Below the pieces are notes generated by a model. It was not told the origin of the DNA. It ran no database searches and saw only the letters and a program-made list of their open reading frames with translations. 64,000 nt of DNA from contig NC_068976.1 of NCBI RefSeq assembly GCF_016808095.1, positions 32,172,371-32,236,370 on the forward strand. The letters run 5' to 3'. Shown here one piece after another: positions 20,042 to 33,458 of this stretch. This DNA comes from Vigna angularis. Its lineage: Eukaryota > Streptophyta > Magnoliopsida > Fabales > Fabaceae. Every line of letters begins with the position of its first letter. Within the stretch, counting starts at the first letter, position 1. The translations under genes were made by a program, and so were the position numbers.

Positions 20042-23000
20042 GGAGGAAAGGAGAGGGGGCAATGATAGATTGCTAGGGGGTTGATTTGCATATAAAGTTA
20101 AACCTGAGTGATTCCTTATCACATGCAGTGCCACTAACTGCAAAAGGAACCTCTTAGTTTAATATTTCTTTTCAGAACTCTTTTCAATCTTCAGGGATGT
20201 GAAGGTTGAAGGGGTGAATCAGTGGAGCAGGCTGAGCAGATTTATAGAGCAAGGTGGGGTGGAAGAGGGATTAATAGTTAGGCCAGGTTGAGAAGAGAGA
20301 GAAATAAAGATATAGAAAGTGGAGAAAGGGAACTTTGAAAAATACACAAAAATATTATGATACTTCCATTATCCACCGACTGGTAGATTTTTCATGACAC
20401 AGCGGTGAAGTGTCATTCTGTCAGACATGCATGGTATATGTGTAAGTGTAGGACCTCATCAGGACAACCTGGAGACCTACCTATGTGTGGATCTATAGTG
20501 TCAACACCTATTCTAAATCTAATGACCTATTATTGGCCTTTTACTCTATACAGTAATTACAAATTACTATATTACTTACCAAATTACTATGCACCACTCA
20601 AGCTAAAATAATTAACCATGTGAGCCTAAGATTCTTTCTCTGTTTGCATTAAAGAACTCTTAAATTATAGAGAAGTTAGTACAGGATAATAATATTCTTG
20701 AGAATCTTTACATGCTAACAACATTACTGCCGCCGTTTAAATTATCAACTCAGTTGTTGGTTTCAGACAAATCAAATCAATTTTATTCCTTTATGTTACT
20801 GATAATCATTCTTCTCATCTAAAGCATACACTACACCTTACTTTTAGTTAAAATTTATTGGTTTACCTGGTTGAACATTAAGATACTTTCATCAAAAGAC
20901 AAAATGTCTTGTATATTTATTAAATATTAGATTGTACTTTTATTCATAGATGAGTCACACAAACACAAGAGTTTGTCCAATCAATGAGAGATCTTTCATA
21001 TTTATTTATCTATTCTACATAGAATAAGCATCCTCTCAGAAGACAGAGGTAAATGGTACATTGCTTGTAATATATTATATGAATAGAGTATCAATTTGTT
21101 CATCAAGTGTATTAAAATAATGGAATTATATAAATAATCTACAAAAGGGTGATGAAATTGACGATTTGTTGGATATTAAATACTTTCCTTCGAGTTATAC
21201 ATGAGTTTGACCATGCATGGATTACTGAGTTGATGAAAGAGTAGGTACCAATAAAATAAGCCAGATGTCGTGAATGTGGTCATCAAATGCATTGTGATTT
21301 CTAAAAGTTAAAACAAAACTAGCTGATACATTTGCATGTACACAGATTGGAGCTTAAGCAACGCAATTCTCATTTTCATGAAATGTGATTGGGATGGATG
21401 ACACATGGGGATCAGAGAATTTTGCGTGTAGAAAACTGGTATAGAAAAGTTGATCTCCACGTGGACTTGTGAGTGATCTTTCTAGTTTCAATGACAAAGC
21501 ATTTGTCTGTTACACATCCTTTTCATTTTCCTGCTTCCATAGGAGTTTGGATTGTGAAATTCATTTTTCTTCTTTATCTCTTCTTACCAATCAATCAGTT
21601 TTTCCTCAATTACATGTGGTAACAAAATACTATGTACCAGAAAGTGATGGGCAAGATTTTCCATTGAGCATTAAAATTGTGTCCTCACCAACTCTGCTAA
21701 CCTGTGAATGGTTAGGTTTGGTAATTTCCTAATCAATTATAGTCCCTTTTTAAGGAAAGGTGAAAACCATCTTTTCTGAACTGAATGGTTCTCAACAGCT
21801 TAAAGGAAAAGTTTTTGACTTGATTATTGCTTACTCTTGGGACAAAGAAGAAAGAAGAGCTTCAGCTTACTATAGGTGTGTGTAGCACCACGTGGAGATG
21901 ACTCATCTTTGTGCACTAAAAAGGCTACTTTTACTCCACTATGACTAATTTGCAAGAGATCTCAACCTCAAAATCAGACAGATTAATAAATTCCACCAAC
22001 CAACACATCTTCTAGCTGGTGCAAAGATAAGAAATGTCACGTCAAATTCGACTCCAATGTAACCCTTTCATATACACTGAGTTGACGTTACATGATTAAC
22101 TTTCTCTCTTTGAACTAAACTAAAGGGGAAAACAAACTTTTTACATGTGGGTGGGTATCTAAACATTGAAAGAAGGATGATTAAAGGATCCTAATCAAGG
22201 TATCACTATTTCTATTCTTAGCTTGGCCGGTTAAGAAGAATCTAGAGCTTGCTTAGCTTGATCAGTTAAGCTATTATTTATACCCAACCACCTTTCTTTT
22301 ATTGCCACAAAATAACTTAGATTTATATATATATTACAAATCATAATTGCATTATGGATTTATGATATGATTTTGTGACACTTGGCCTCTTGTCATTTGC
22401 TTAACAGAATATTTGCTTTATGGTCAATAGTTAGTCAGATTGTCATGAAACTTTCAGCAAAGGGAAGAACTCCATGTGTCCACTCTGTTATGTTTTTTTA
22501 CTTAAAAGAAACATTGTTTGCAGAATGACTAAGGAAAAAACTGATTTAAGTGCACATCAGGAATTGTGGCTATCAGAATCAGCCTCAAGTAAGAGTGGAC
22601 AACATGAATTGTGGCTATCAGAAATAGCTCAATGAATTCTCACAATTTTAATTTCTCTTTTTTTCTATTACAGGTATATGATTAGTAAATAATCTGTCTA
22701 GCTATGCTATCCATATCAGATATCTATTACCATTGAGATATTTGATTGTAGTTTACAAATTGTATACATCACATAGCAATAAATTAGGTGTGTGTCATTA
22801 TATTACAAAGAAACCTAGAACATGAAATATACCTACTACTAACATATGAATGTTGGCCCCGCAAAGCATCCAGATATCTGCTACTGCTGGTTCTCTCACG
22901 GATATTTACTTCCTTTTCGTTTTACTTATTCTCTCTTAGTTTTCAGCATGTGAATTTTGAATTGCTTTTGAAGCAAGATCATATGATCAGAAATCTCAAC

Positions 23001-24275
23001 TTTCCAAACAAAGGTAAGGAACAAATCATTGAACAATGGATGATTGAAGACATGGTACTAACATTTCATATTAATACACAAGAAGTGTAAAAAACATTAT
23101 TGAATAATCCATTAGAAAATGCAAGCATTATTGAAAACTGGCAGGCAATTTCTTTATTGTGCCAACCCAACAAAAGGCATAAGATATGATGTAGTCAAGC
23201 TACTGCAGAACATTATTACATCGCTTCATGGATGAAGGAATGAATACATTACTTATTAGTAGTCTACAAATCGGTTACCGATTCAAAACATTTTCATAAT
23301 GGTTTAGGTCAGTTACTTTTAACATGAATACAATTTTAAAAGTAGAGACTAAAATATGACGAGAGATATTAAGGACATGACACTGTCTGAGTAATGAGTA
23401 TAACAGTTTGTGATCTGACAGGAATGAGGAAACAGGACTTTTGTTGTCTTAGAGTACATTCAATATGGTCTACATTTCAAGAATGTCACACCTTGATATG
23501 TCTTGACTGGGGGCAAAAAGAGTCCATGACTCAAATTGACGTATGAATGCAGTGAACGTGTATATGTGAGGGCACGTGGATGTGGGTCACAGCTTTTCTA
23601 CAAACACTTCAGTGGGCATAACTAACTCATTTTCATTATTAGACCTAAAATGCAACTTCTTTACAAGGAAATATCTATATCATCCATGGAACCTTCAATG
23701 TGTGCAGCAATTGTATAATGAGCCAAAATGTACTTAACAAATTAGAGTGTTAACGCTCATCTAAAATGAACTCAGCCTCAGAAATGCTTAATGCAGCCAG
23801 GAACAACATTTTGGTAAAATGCAAAGTCTTGATGTGCCATTAGTATCTTTCTTCACTGCCTTCATATATTTCACATGCAAATTTAAATTTTCGTCTTCTG
23901 AATGTAAAGAATTCTTCTTTCATGTCAACATATCTGTAGCATCTGCTGTCTGCTACCTCTTTTTTTAGTAACTTGCAATCATTATATATGCTTACAATAT
24001 AAAAGTTGAAGTCGGCTGTGGCATAGACAATTTAGCAGCTTAATCTTGATCGGATCCACTTTTCATATTTATGAGATTGAAAGTTGTTCACTTACTCCCT
24101 CTAATTTCCTTTAGGGTTAGATTATTGCAGGTTCAGTTTATGGCTTTTGAGTAACAGAACATATTCAGTCACAAGAAAGAAAAAGAATGACATCAATTGT
24201 CACTTAGAATCATCAGATTAGTAACATACAAAAATAATAAGACCGAACAACCTAGATTATTTCAAATATCATCTC
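20042..24275. other. Spacer upstream of the HIPP gene
   Basis: About 4.2 kb without a recognisable gene. Reading frames at 21469-21732 and 22788-23090 have no known domain and no supporting splice context. The region is AT-rich single-copy-looking DNA and probably includes the HIPP promoter. I saw no clear transposon ends. Confidence 0.5.
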
Positions 24276-24560
24276 TGATAAATAGAAACCGTACACAAAC
24301 AAATTATATGACTCTGATAATTCACTGAGTTGAATTTATTGAATGCGGGTCTATAAATAGACACAAAGAGCAACATAACTTTACGAAATAGAAACCGAAA
24401 AACTGAAACGAAAACATGCTTAGCTTCACAAACTGGTTGGACACAAAAACTGACGCAGTAACCAACCAAAATAAAAACAAACCGCAAGTAATCATAATCG
24501 AAAATAAAATAAGACTTAAAGAAAAATTACAAAACTTCCTTAATTTAAGTTTATTTTACA
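24276..24560 (-). repeat. 3' LTR of Copia I
   Basis: Starts TGATAAATAGAAACC and ends TTTTACA on the plus strand. It aligns with 54681-54985 with many small differences, indicating an old insertion. Confidence 0.8.
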
Positions 24561-24739
24561 AAACTTTTTCATAAATTTAAATTTTTTCTTTTTTATCTAT
24601 ACTCTTGAGATGACGTAGTAGGTAACGACTTCGTGAACATATAAACGGTTTGCTCCTTACTTCTTATGTGTTCGAGCTTCATGCTTCTTTCCTTCATTTT
24701 TTTTTTATAAAGTGAAAAGAGACATCAATGTGCTTGTTT

Positions 24740-25226
24740 CTTTCATGATTGACTGGATTCTTGGCTAGTTCCTTTTGTGGTTGATTGGATTCTTGGCCAG
24801 CTTGATTGTTGATTTATTAACTACTCAGATCATCACATTCTCTCCATACATCATCTCTAGTTTGCTTGGCAGGTTTCTACGCCAGATTGCATGTTGTACA
24901 CTCCAGGATCTTGTCACATCTCGGCTTCACATGTTGATAGCGTTACAATGGGTTGTTTTTTTGAGAGCCAAGTAAACGTCGTGTTCCCAATGAAGAAGAC
25001 ATAACTAGTCGTGCTCTTCTGGTCATCCATGTCTTCACACTAGTCACTATCAGAGTACCCACTAAGCATTGTCTAACTTAGTATAGAATAGTTTGAATGA
25101 CATAGTTCTTTTCACGTACCTTAGTATCTACTTCAGTGCTTTCTAATGAGAGTACCTTGGCTCCTCCATGAAGGGGCTTGTGATTCTCACGCTTAGTATC
25201 AGGTTTGGCCTTGTGTTCGTCAAGTA
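24740..25226 (-). pseudogene. Copia I RT end and RNase H remnant
   Basis: On the minus strand the piece begins YLTNTRPN, runs through FMEEPRYSH and GTMSFKLFY-like sequence, then EDMDDQKSTTSYVFFIGNT and SKKQPIVTLSTCEAEM, which is the typical Copia RNase H. Stops occur at several points. It is the direct continuation of the reverse transcriptase frame that ends at 50986. Confidence 0.8.
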
Positions 25227-25231
25227 CCTCA

Positions 25232-25745
25232 TGTTACAATATATTAATATTATATTATTGCAAAAGTTAATTTTTGGTTTTAAAACATTAATTGTGAGAT
25301 TGAATTTCAGAACGTTGTAATGCAACATTAGTGTTTTACTTGGCAACGTTAATATTTTATTAACTACCAACTTTAAAGTTTGAAGCAACGTACAAATTCT
25401 TTAAGTGCTGCAACGTTAAAATAATTTATTATTTTTATTTTCTTTTATTAATTTTATTCTCCCCTAGCTCTATAAATAGAGAGTTGTTCCTCCATTCCAA
25501 AACACATCAAATTCAGTTTTCTCATTCTCCTCTCTTTTGAGTTTCATTCTTTAGCTCTCTTCTTCTAAAAATATTCTGGGTTATTTTATACTCTTTTTAG
25601 AGATCCTTGCTAGTTTTGAGATCCTCCGAAATTCTGAGAAGTTCTTGTTGTATTCTGGGGGACTTGTGCAATACACCGCAGATAAGTCCTTAACAGTGAC
25701 TCTATACGCCTCAGGAAATACTGTTTTGTCAGCTTTTCTACAACA
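25232..25745 (+). repeat. 5' LTR of Copia II
   Basis: Begins TGTTACAATATATT and contains TATAAATAG at 25471-25479. Only 13 bases separate its end from the gag start codon, so any primer-binding site is very short or overlaps the LTR edge, which is unusual. Confidence 0.85.
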
Positions 25746-25758
25746 ATCTTAAGGACTT

Positions 25759-26562
25759 ATGACTGACATCAACAACATGCCTTCGGAGAGCCAAACCATT
25801 GCCTCCGGAACCCAGACGATCTTCGCAAAATCACTTTTGGACATGTCAAAAATCAAGGTTTTCTCTAGACAGAATTTTCGGCGCTGGCAAGAACGCATGT
25901 CCACCCTTTTAGACATGTATGGAGTTGCTGCTGCTATTTCATCTTCGAAGCTCGACTCCACTATTCCTTCAAACTCAAAACTAGTTGAAGAGTACGGGAA
26001 CAAGGTATGCCGACTTACTCTACTTAGTGCACTTTCTAATGATTTGTCCGATGTGTATTGTTCCTACAAGGAAGCAAAAGACATTTGGGACTCGTTGATT
26101 CTCAAATACACTACCAAAGATGTCGTCAGACAAAGATTCGTCATAGGAAACTACTACCGTTGGGAGATGATTGAAGACAAGAACATAAAAACTCAAATCA
26201 ATGAGTACCACAAGCTGCTGGAAGATATCAAAGCAAAAAACATTCTTCTACCGGATGAACTTGTTTCAGAACTTCTGATCGAGAAATTGCCGCTATCCTG
26301 GACAGATTACAAACAACAGTTGAAACACAGGCACAAACAAATGTCTCTACCAGAACTCATTACACACATAATAATTGAAGATACCAACAGGAAGAAGTCT
26401 ACTACTACAAGGGCCAAAGCTTTATCTGCAAAAGAAAATATGGTAGAAGTAAAACCTGCTCCCAAAAGGTACAAATACAAACCTAATCACAAAAAGAAAA
26501 ATAATTTTCTTAAATCCCGTCCCAATGAATCTAAACCCACCTCTAAGAAGAAAGGAAATTGA
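25759..26562 (+). pseudogene. Copia II Gag, open for 267 codons
   Basis: Starts at the first ATG after the LTR. Residues about 30-200 form a UBN2-type gag (NFRRWQERMSTLLDMYGV, YKEAKDIWDSLILKY, LIEKLPLSWTDYKQQLKHRH). A basic tail (KRYKYKPNHKKKNNF) precedes the expected zinc knuckle. The frame stops at a TGA exactly where the knuckle's first cysteine is expected; the following bases still read FVCGKSGNHAP, so TGC to TGA is likely. Gag itself is nearly intact, but the polyprotein is dead. Confidence 0.8.
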
Positions 26563-27619
26563 TTCGTATGTGGGAAGTCGGGCAATCATGCACCCATTGC
26601 AGGCGTAGAGCGAGAAACGACAATCCTCCTAGGGCCAATATAGCCGAAAGAGATGACATTATTGTTGCGGTCGTTTCTCAAGTAAATTTGATGACCAATG
26701 TGAGCAAGTGAGTGGTAGACTCTGGTGCTACCAAGAATATTTGTGCAAACAAAAGTGCCTTTACCTCTTACACTAGTGTAGGGGATGGAGAATAACACGT
26801 CTACCTCGATGACCTTGAGTGATGTGCTACATGTGCCATCAATCAGAGTTAATTTAATCTCTGTAGCACTATTGGGAAAGGTAGGGGTTAAAGTGTCATT
26901 TAAGTCTGACAAGATAATTATGACAAAAAATAATGTTTTCGTGGGAAAGGGATATTGTAATCAAGGACTCTTCATTCTAAATGTTTCTGAAAATATTAGT
27001 GAATCAGGTTCTTCTGCTTATATTGTTGACTTGTATGATATATGGCATGCTAGATTAGTTCATGTGAATTCCTCGTATGTTTTGAAATTACAATGACTAG
27101 GATTAATTAATATGCATGATAAATAGAGTAGTAAATGTGATATATGTGTAGAATCTAAATTAACAAAGAAAACATGTTTTTCTGTAGAACGTCAAACTGA
27201 ACTGTTAAGGTTAATTCATACTGATCTAGCTGATATGAAACAAACCATGTCTAGAGGAGGTAAAAATTATTTTGTGACCTTTATAGATGATTATTCTAGA
27301 TACACCAAAGTTTACTTAATCAAACATAAAGATGAAGCCTTTGATGTGTTTTTAACCTATAAAGTAAAAGTAGAAAATCAATTGAATAAGAAAAGTAAAA
27401 AAGGATTAGATCAGACAGAGGTGGTGAGTATGTGCTCTTTAATGACTTTTGTGTTAAAGAAGGAATTATCCATGAAGTGACCCCACCATATTCACCTAAG
27501 TCTAATGGAGTAACTAAGAAAAAATAGAACCCTTAAGGAAATGATGAATGCTATGCTTGTTAATTTTGGTGCACCTCATAACCTTTGTGAAGAAGCCTTG
27601 CTTACTGCATGTTTTTTAC
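26563..27619 (+). pseudogene. Copia II protease, pre-integrase and integrase remnant
   Basis: In order: a zinc knuckle remnant, DDIIVAVVSQVNL, VDSGATKNICANKSAF (protease active-site region; 26715-26765), DVLHVPSIRVNLISVALLGK, VFVGKGYCNQGLFILNVSE, WHARLVHVN (pre-integrase), then RLIHTDLADMKQ and GGKNYFVTFIDDYSRYTKVY (integrase core). Stops and shifts occur at about 27097, 27126 and 27478. The reading ends at EEALLTACFLL, where the SIRE-like LTR begins. Confidence 0.8.
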
Positions 27620-29046
27620 TGTCAAAATATAATGGCTCAATTTCTCACACCAAGAGGAGGAGGGGGGGGGGGGTGAATTGATGAAGTGTAAAAAACAAAA
27701 GCTTTAAAAATCTTTTTCACAAAATGTGATGCCTTTAAACTTTTCTTGAATTGCAAGGTAAATGATTTGCAATGCAGCGAAAACTTAATCGAATATGCAA
27801 AAAATTTAATCGAATGAATAAAAGAAAGTAGGGATCAGAAAATTCAAACGCTGTGTTTTTATACTGGTTTGGCCAAGCCTACATCAAGTGTCCTTCCAAC
27901 CACAGGAAGCCAATGCACTATAAAGATCAAGGTTTTTACAACAAGGTTTTTATAGAGACCTCACGTCAAAAATATAAAGCCCCTCTCGAACCCTCTAATA
28001 TAATATAGGCAGTCAACAACAAGACCAGCAGCAAGAACATCCTCTTTTGTTGTCTAACCCCTTTGAGGCATCCTCAAAGTCAAGAACACCACCGTTCTTC
28101 TTCCTGTAATCACAACAGGAAAGCCAAGCCAATCTTCACAAGATTGCAAATCCTGACCACACAGTAAACAAATAAATGTGCAGATTGATCAGATGTTTGA
28201 AACAAAGCTAGTCATGCTCCTCAACAAATCTCAGAATCCTTGATCACCACAGTCAATCTTGATTCTTGTAGCTTTTCTCTTCTTTGTAAGATCACAAAGC
28301 TTTTCTGTAAAGAATATGAAAGTGTTAGAATCACAAAAGTTCTTATAGAATTCAAATCAGAATCAATTTATAGTTAAACACATATTAGACATGTTTTAAT
28401 CGACTTTGCTACTAACGTAATCGAATGCACCATTCAGTTATAATAGTTTAGCAACAATCACAACAATTAATTGAATGTACAATTAATGCAATTGACTATC
28501 ATTTAATGCTTGGTCAACACAATTAAAAATATGACTATTATGTTAGTTATGACAAGCATTTAACAGTTTTTCAAAACATCAACCAACTTAGTCGAATACA
28601 AATCAGATGCAATCGATTAAGCAACAATACTTAGCACAGTTTTAAAGACTTTTCTTCTTGAAAAATCTCACAGCACACTTGAAAAGATTCTGTGCAAACA
28701 CACGAGTTTTAATCGATTCACCTCATAATGTAATCGACTTAAATATGTTGTTTTTCCACATATTTAAAGTTCAACTAAAGTGCATGTGGTTTTCTTTTTC
28801 CAAAAACATATGTCATGCATTCACATATAAAATCACATATTTAACACAGTGATATGCAATGACCAACACAATCATGTTCTCATATATGTTCATACAAATT
28901 TAACACATTAAAGAACAACATATAATATGTAAACATAGAACATGTAACACAGAATATACATGTGTTATTAATTATGTGTTGTCATCATCAAAAACACAAA
29001 TATTTCTGAGATTGGGTTAAACAACAATTGTGCTCCCCTATCAACA
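27620..29046 (-). repeat. 3' LTR of the minus-strand SIRE-like element
   Basis: Reads TGTTGATAGG...TTTTGACA on the minus strand. It contains a poly-G run (27660-27674) next to a sequence also seen at 33570-33590. About ten AATCGATT / AATCGACTT / AATCGAAT motifs lie mainly between 28390 and 28740. Confidence 0.8.
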
Positions 29047-29070
29047 ATCTCAACAATCTCCCCCTTTTTT

Positions 29071-30108
29071 TGATGATGCACAACCATGATTAATAAACAA
29101 TCATGTTGCACAAATCATACAGATTATCTTCAATTACAAAAGTCATCATAATTCTCCCCCTTTGGACATTAGCAAAAAAGGTAAGCACATTATAATTGAT
29201 ACATACATAATCAACAATCTTAAGATGCATCAGATATAATAATCAAAACAGATTATGATGCTCCCCCTGTCATTAATATCCCCATGATTTTAAGATTTTC
29301 TCCCCTTAAATGAAAACATGTGAGATATATGAATAAAATGTAATGTTCCCCCTGTCATTATGCATGTATTAATCTCAAATCACATATGCACAATGCAGTA
29401 CAATTAGAGTATATATTAGAGCATGTAATATCGTATTCTAGCATTGTATCAGTGCTCATGTATAACATTATTAACATAGCATAATTGATACAATTTCAAT
29501 TATCAAACATAGTTTAATCTCTTACCATCTCAGAACATAGATACAATGGATAAGCATAGCGATATAAGCATAATAAACATTAAATGAGAATATAAAACAA
29601 AGTTTAAAGATAACAAATATTCCAAGTTTGGAAACTTCAAACCAATGTCGAAACTCAATCGATTTGATTACTGTCATAATCGATTTCTTGCTGTAACACT
29701 TTGTTGATTTCTCGGATTCACACAATTAGAAAGCAATGTTCCTGCAAAACCTTTCATGGTCTTTCCAGATCAAGCATTTTAGAATCAATGTATTACAGGA
29801 AATATCACATATAATGTATGAATATGCAAAGATATGAATGTAACAGTGAAATATATCAAGTTGCATACATGCACAATGTAATCAATTTCCAATTTGATTA
29901 ATTCATCATTCGCAACAAGTTATCCACACACAGATTGAAAAAACAAAAAATCTGATTTCATTGGTTATCAATCCATAAGGTACAATCAGATGATAACAAA
30001 AGCAAAGTGGCATATAATGCCAACCATTACAAAGTAAGACATCAAAACAACATAACAATCACAATAGAAACTACATTATTAGACTTTAAAACAGTGACCC
30101 CAAAACCC
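29071..30108 (-). other. 3' non-coding internal region of the SIRE-like element
   Basis: AT-rich, no gene. Several CCCCCT runs on the plus strand (at about 29087, 29154, 29263 and 29347) are repeated GGGGGA purine tracts on the element's strand, like those at 46515, 46566 and 46686 in its plus-strand relative. Confidence 0.6.
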
Positions 30109-31207
30109 TTATTCTAATTCAGATGACTCTACAATCTTCTTATCCGTACTATTCTTTTCACTTTCAAAATCATCTACAGATGTGTCACCAAATGCATTTA
30201 TCCTTAGTGCATAATCCATTTTTCTATGCAGTTCAGTGAAGGATCTTTGAAGCATTGACATCTTATCATCAAGCCTTTTAAAACTTTCATCCACAAATTT
30301 CTCAAATCCTTTTTTAGGTCTGAATTTGTACCTTGATGAGTCAATATTTACAGTGTCAACTTCAACACTACCAAGACAATACTCATCATTAAATATCCAA
30401 CCTTCGACACTCTTTCTAAGACCTATGTGGTCTAAAAATAAATTTTCAATGACATTCTTCTTGTTGCAGCAGATTGTTACTTCATTGGGGAGGTCCGCAT
30501 TATGAAACCTTAAAATCCTTCTTATGAACACAACATATGGTAAGTGGGATTCTTTCTGTTTGACAACTTTCATCATGTGATCACTGATTATTGAAGACCA
30601 ATCTATTTGAATCTTGGTTCTTAGTGCATGTAATAGATACACATCCTCTGTAGCCACCACATTTTGATCTTCATTCCTTGGAAGTAGAATCCAAGTAATC
30701 ACAAATGCACATATCTTGTCTTCCATACTAAGGTGACCAATATTGAAGGAATCATAGTTTCCTATCATGTATGGATTCCTTAAGTATATGTTGTAGATAT
30801 CAATCTTGTTGAGTCCAGGAATACCATGGTGAGATTTAACTCCTCCTAGTTGGAATTCAGCAACAAACCTCCATACTGCTTCATCAATGCGAATAGTTAC
30901 ACCTTATACTTTTGATAGAAGATAGTTTCTTTCTTTCTTCAGGTTTGCATAGAACACCTTCACAAGGTTTGGATAATAGTCACCTTGGAGTACGACAAAC
31001 TTTGTTAAACCAGTGTGGACTAGCCATTCTTGGAACATAAATCCTTCATCACGAAAGAAATCTATGCTTAAATATTTATGTCTAATGACCTCCTTGAAAG
31101 CCCCATTGACAAATGAAATATGTTCTTTGATCATTATCACTAAACCAGCCAAAAAGATTTGCTTCTCTGACCAAAGAGGCAGGGCGCTTCCGAGGATGAG
31201 AAGATGA
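30109..31207 (-). pseudogene. Putative plant transposon protein-type ORF
   Basis: The minus strand starts MAASSSHPRKRPASLVREAN at 31213, shifts frame near 31110, and stops once at 30904. It then continues from 30901 to 30109 with VTIRIDEAVWRFVAEFQLGG, HGIPGLNKIDIYN, MEDKICAFVITWILLPRNED, LLHALRTKIQIDWSSIISDH and a C-terminus ending VDDFESEKNSTDKKIVESSE. I recognise this as the family annotated as putative plant transposon protein, abundant in legumes and of unknown function; LQGDYYPNLVKVFYANLK is characteristic. It is not Env or pol. A copy of its last 37 residues occurs at 45718-45827 in the plus-strand partner. Confidence 0.65.
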
Positions 31208-31714
31208 AGCGGCCATGATAGATATTGAAGAATTTGCAGAGACTTCTTGGTTCAAATAAGGATTTTGTGTATCATAGTGTTGAGACTAACACGGTGTATA
31301 TAAGACTATCAAATGTTTAAAAGGGCGCGCAATAACATATTAAGTATAAAGCCCATTTAAACTTTCAAAACACATAAGGCCCATAACAGAGAATATTAAT
31401 CGATTTCATTAAGAGTATAGTCAACTTAGTGTATAACATAGTGTTACAAGAAACAGTGAAACACATACACAGAACATAATCGACTCTATACATAACACAA
31501 TCGATTACAAATCGTGCAATCGAACTTTCATACAATCAGATCAATCAATTAACACACTCATTAAACATGCATACAACAATCATTCATACAAATACTTATG
31601 ATGCATGAGTGCATGAAAAAGATTTATTCCAGTTACCACATTCAGAGACTCAAGAACTTGTGATTTGTTCCATTTGTAGTTCATCCTTGAGCATTGTTTT
31701 TGCTTCAACAGCAG

Positions 31715-33458
31715 CTATTTCCCTGCAAAACAATTGAATGGTTTTGATGCTGGTACCCACATGAACTTGGGTCCTTTCTTGTCAGTTGCAGGGGGTTGTT
31801 CCTTAAGAATCCACTTATATTTTCCCTTTAGAACCCCAACCTTTCTGTAGTAGCAATTTCTAACATTATGGCCAATAGTATTGCAGTAAAAACAAGCATT
31901 TGTAATAGGCTTACTGAGATTAATAAACTTCTTTGAATTAATCCTATTACTCTTTGCTTTGTAGCCAATATCTTGCCTATTTATTGCTCTTCCAGATGAT
32001 CTTAACACAACATCTAGATTTTCTTTTCCTTGAGTGAATTTATCTAAAGTGTTGGTTAAGTAATCAATTTTTTCTATGTGCACAGGACAATTATCACAAT
32101 TCTTTTCAACAATCTTTATTTCAGTTTTAACATTTGTTTTAGCAGATTGTAATGCAACTTCTAATTTACTTTCAAGCTTTTCATTATCCTTTACAAGGTT
32201 ATCAATTCTATATTCATAATCTTTCCTTTCAAAAGATAATCGATTCACCTTGTGTTGGAGTCGCATGGCCTTTGCATGTATTTCTTGAAATGCATCCAGT
32301 AGCAAGTGGTACTTGACTTCGATTAGTTCATTCTCGAAATCACTACCACAGTCATCATCAGAGTGTGTAGAGCCTGCCATAAAACACAAGTTTGAGTCCT
32401 CTTCAACACTACAATCATCATCACTTGAAGAATATCCATCATTGTTTTCCCAAGCTATGTATGCTTTCCTTTTCTTTCTGCTTTTGTCCTGAGGATACTT
32501 TGTGAATTCTTTCTGCTTGTTCTTCAAGTCTGGACAATCAGGCTTGATATGACCTTCTTTTCCACACTCATAGCATTGTACAACATTGTTTTTTTAAATC
32601 TTTCTTCCTCTTGAAGGACCTACATTGTCAGTAGCAGAATTTCTATTCTTCATGAATTTGTTAAATTTTCTTACCATCATGTTCATGAGTTCTTTTTCTT
32701 GAAGTTTTACTTCTGATTCAGTTTTTGACTTAGGTTTCTTTGAGGCTTTTCTACTCGTGGCCTTGGGGCCAATTGATTTCTTTTCCTTAATCTCTTCCTC
32801 CTTCTTCAGCCTTCCAAGTTTCAGTTCATGTTCCCTAAGAATGCCAAACAGAGTTGCCATATTCATGTTAGTTAAATCTCTTGATTCAGATATGGCTGTT
32901 ACCTTTAGCTGCCAGCTTCTGTTGAGACTTTTCATGATCTTGATGTTGATGTCCTCTTTGTCAAACACCTTGCTGAGAGCCATAAGATGATTTACTATCT
33001 GTGTAAATCTTTTATGCACTTCATAAATCGTCTCACCAGCTTTCATCCTGAATAATTCATACTCTTGCACTAGGGAGTTTTTCCTAGCCTGTTTCCCCTC
33101 GTCTGTGCCTTCATGCATTACCTCAAGAACCTCCCACATTTCTTTGGCAGTCTTGCATTAGGAATCCTAAAAAATTCATCCATTGTTAGTGCAAATGCAA
33201 TCACATTCCTAACCTTAACATCATACTGCGCTCTACGGTTCTCATCCTGAGTTCACTCTAGAAAATTTTCAAAATGATTTTTGCATTTACAATTTGAGTG
33301 GGCTCATATGGACCGTTTAGAGTTTCATCCCAAACTCCTTTATCCACGAATTCAAGAAAAATTTGCATCCTAATTTTCCAAAAAACATAGTTCTTTCCAG
33401 CAAACAGTGGTGGTCTATTTGTGGATGCACCTTCACCAAAGGTTTGAGTGAAAGCCAT
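31715..33458 (-). pseudogene. SIRE-like Gag with zinc knuckle
   Basis: Minus-strand start MAFTQTFGEG near 33458 is typical for this gag family. KNYVFWKIRMQIFLEF and 33139-32594 (UBN2 domain: EYELFRMKAGETIYEVHKRF, LNRSWQLKVTAISESRDL) follow. 32527-31715 holds an acidic linker, a coiled-coil-like stretch (LMLQHKV... KLESKLEVALQSAK region), a knuckle CFYCNTIGHNVRNC at about 31900-31860, and a C-terminus ending CFAGK. Two or three frame breaks separate the parts. Pol should begin downstream but does not. Confidence 0.8.

Noticed and set aside
22788..23090. 100-codon open frame in the 4-kb spacer
   Set aside because: No domain, no splice or promoter support, chance length for AT-rich DNA.
30109..31207. 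Possible envelope-like gene of a SIRE element
   Set aside because: No signal peptide or membrane segment; the motifs fit the putative plant transposon protein family.
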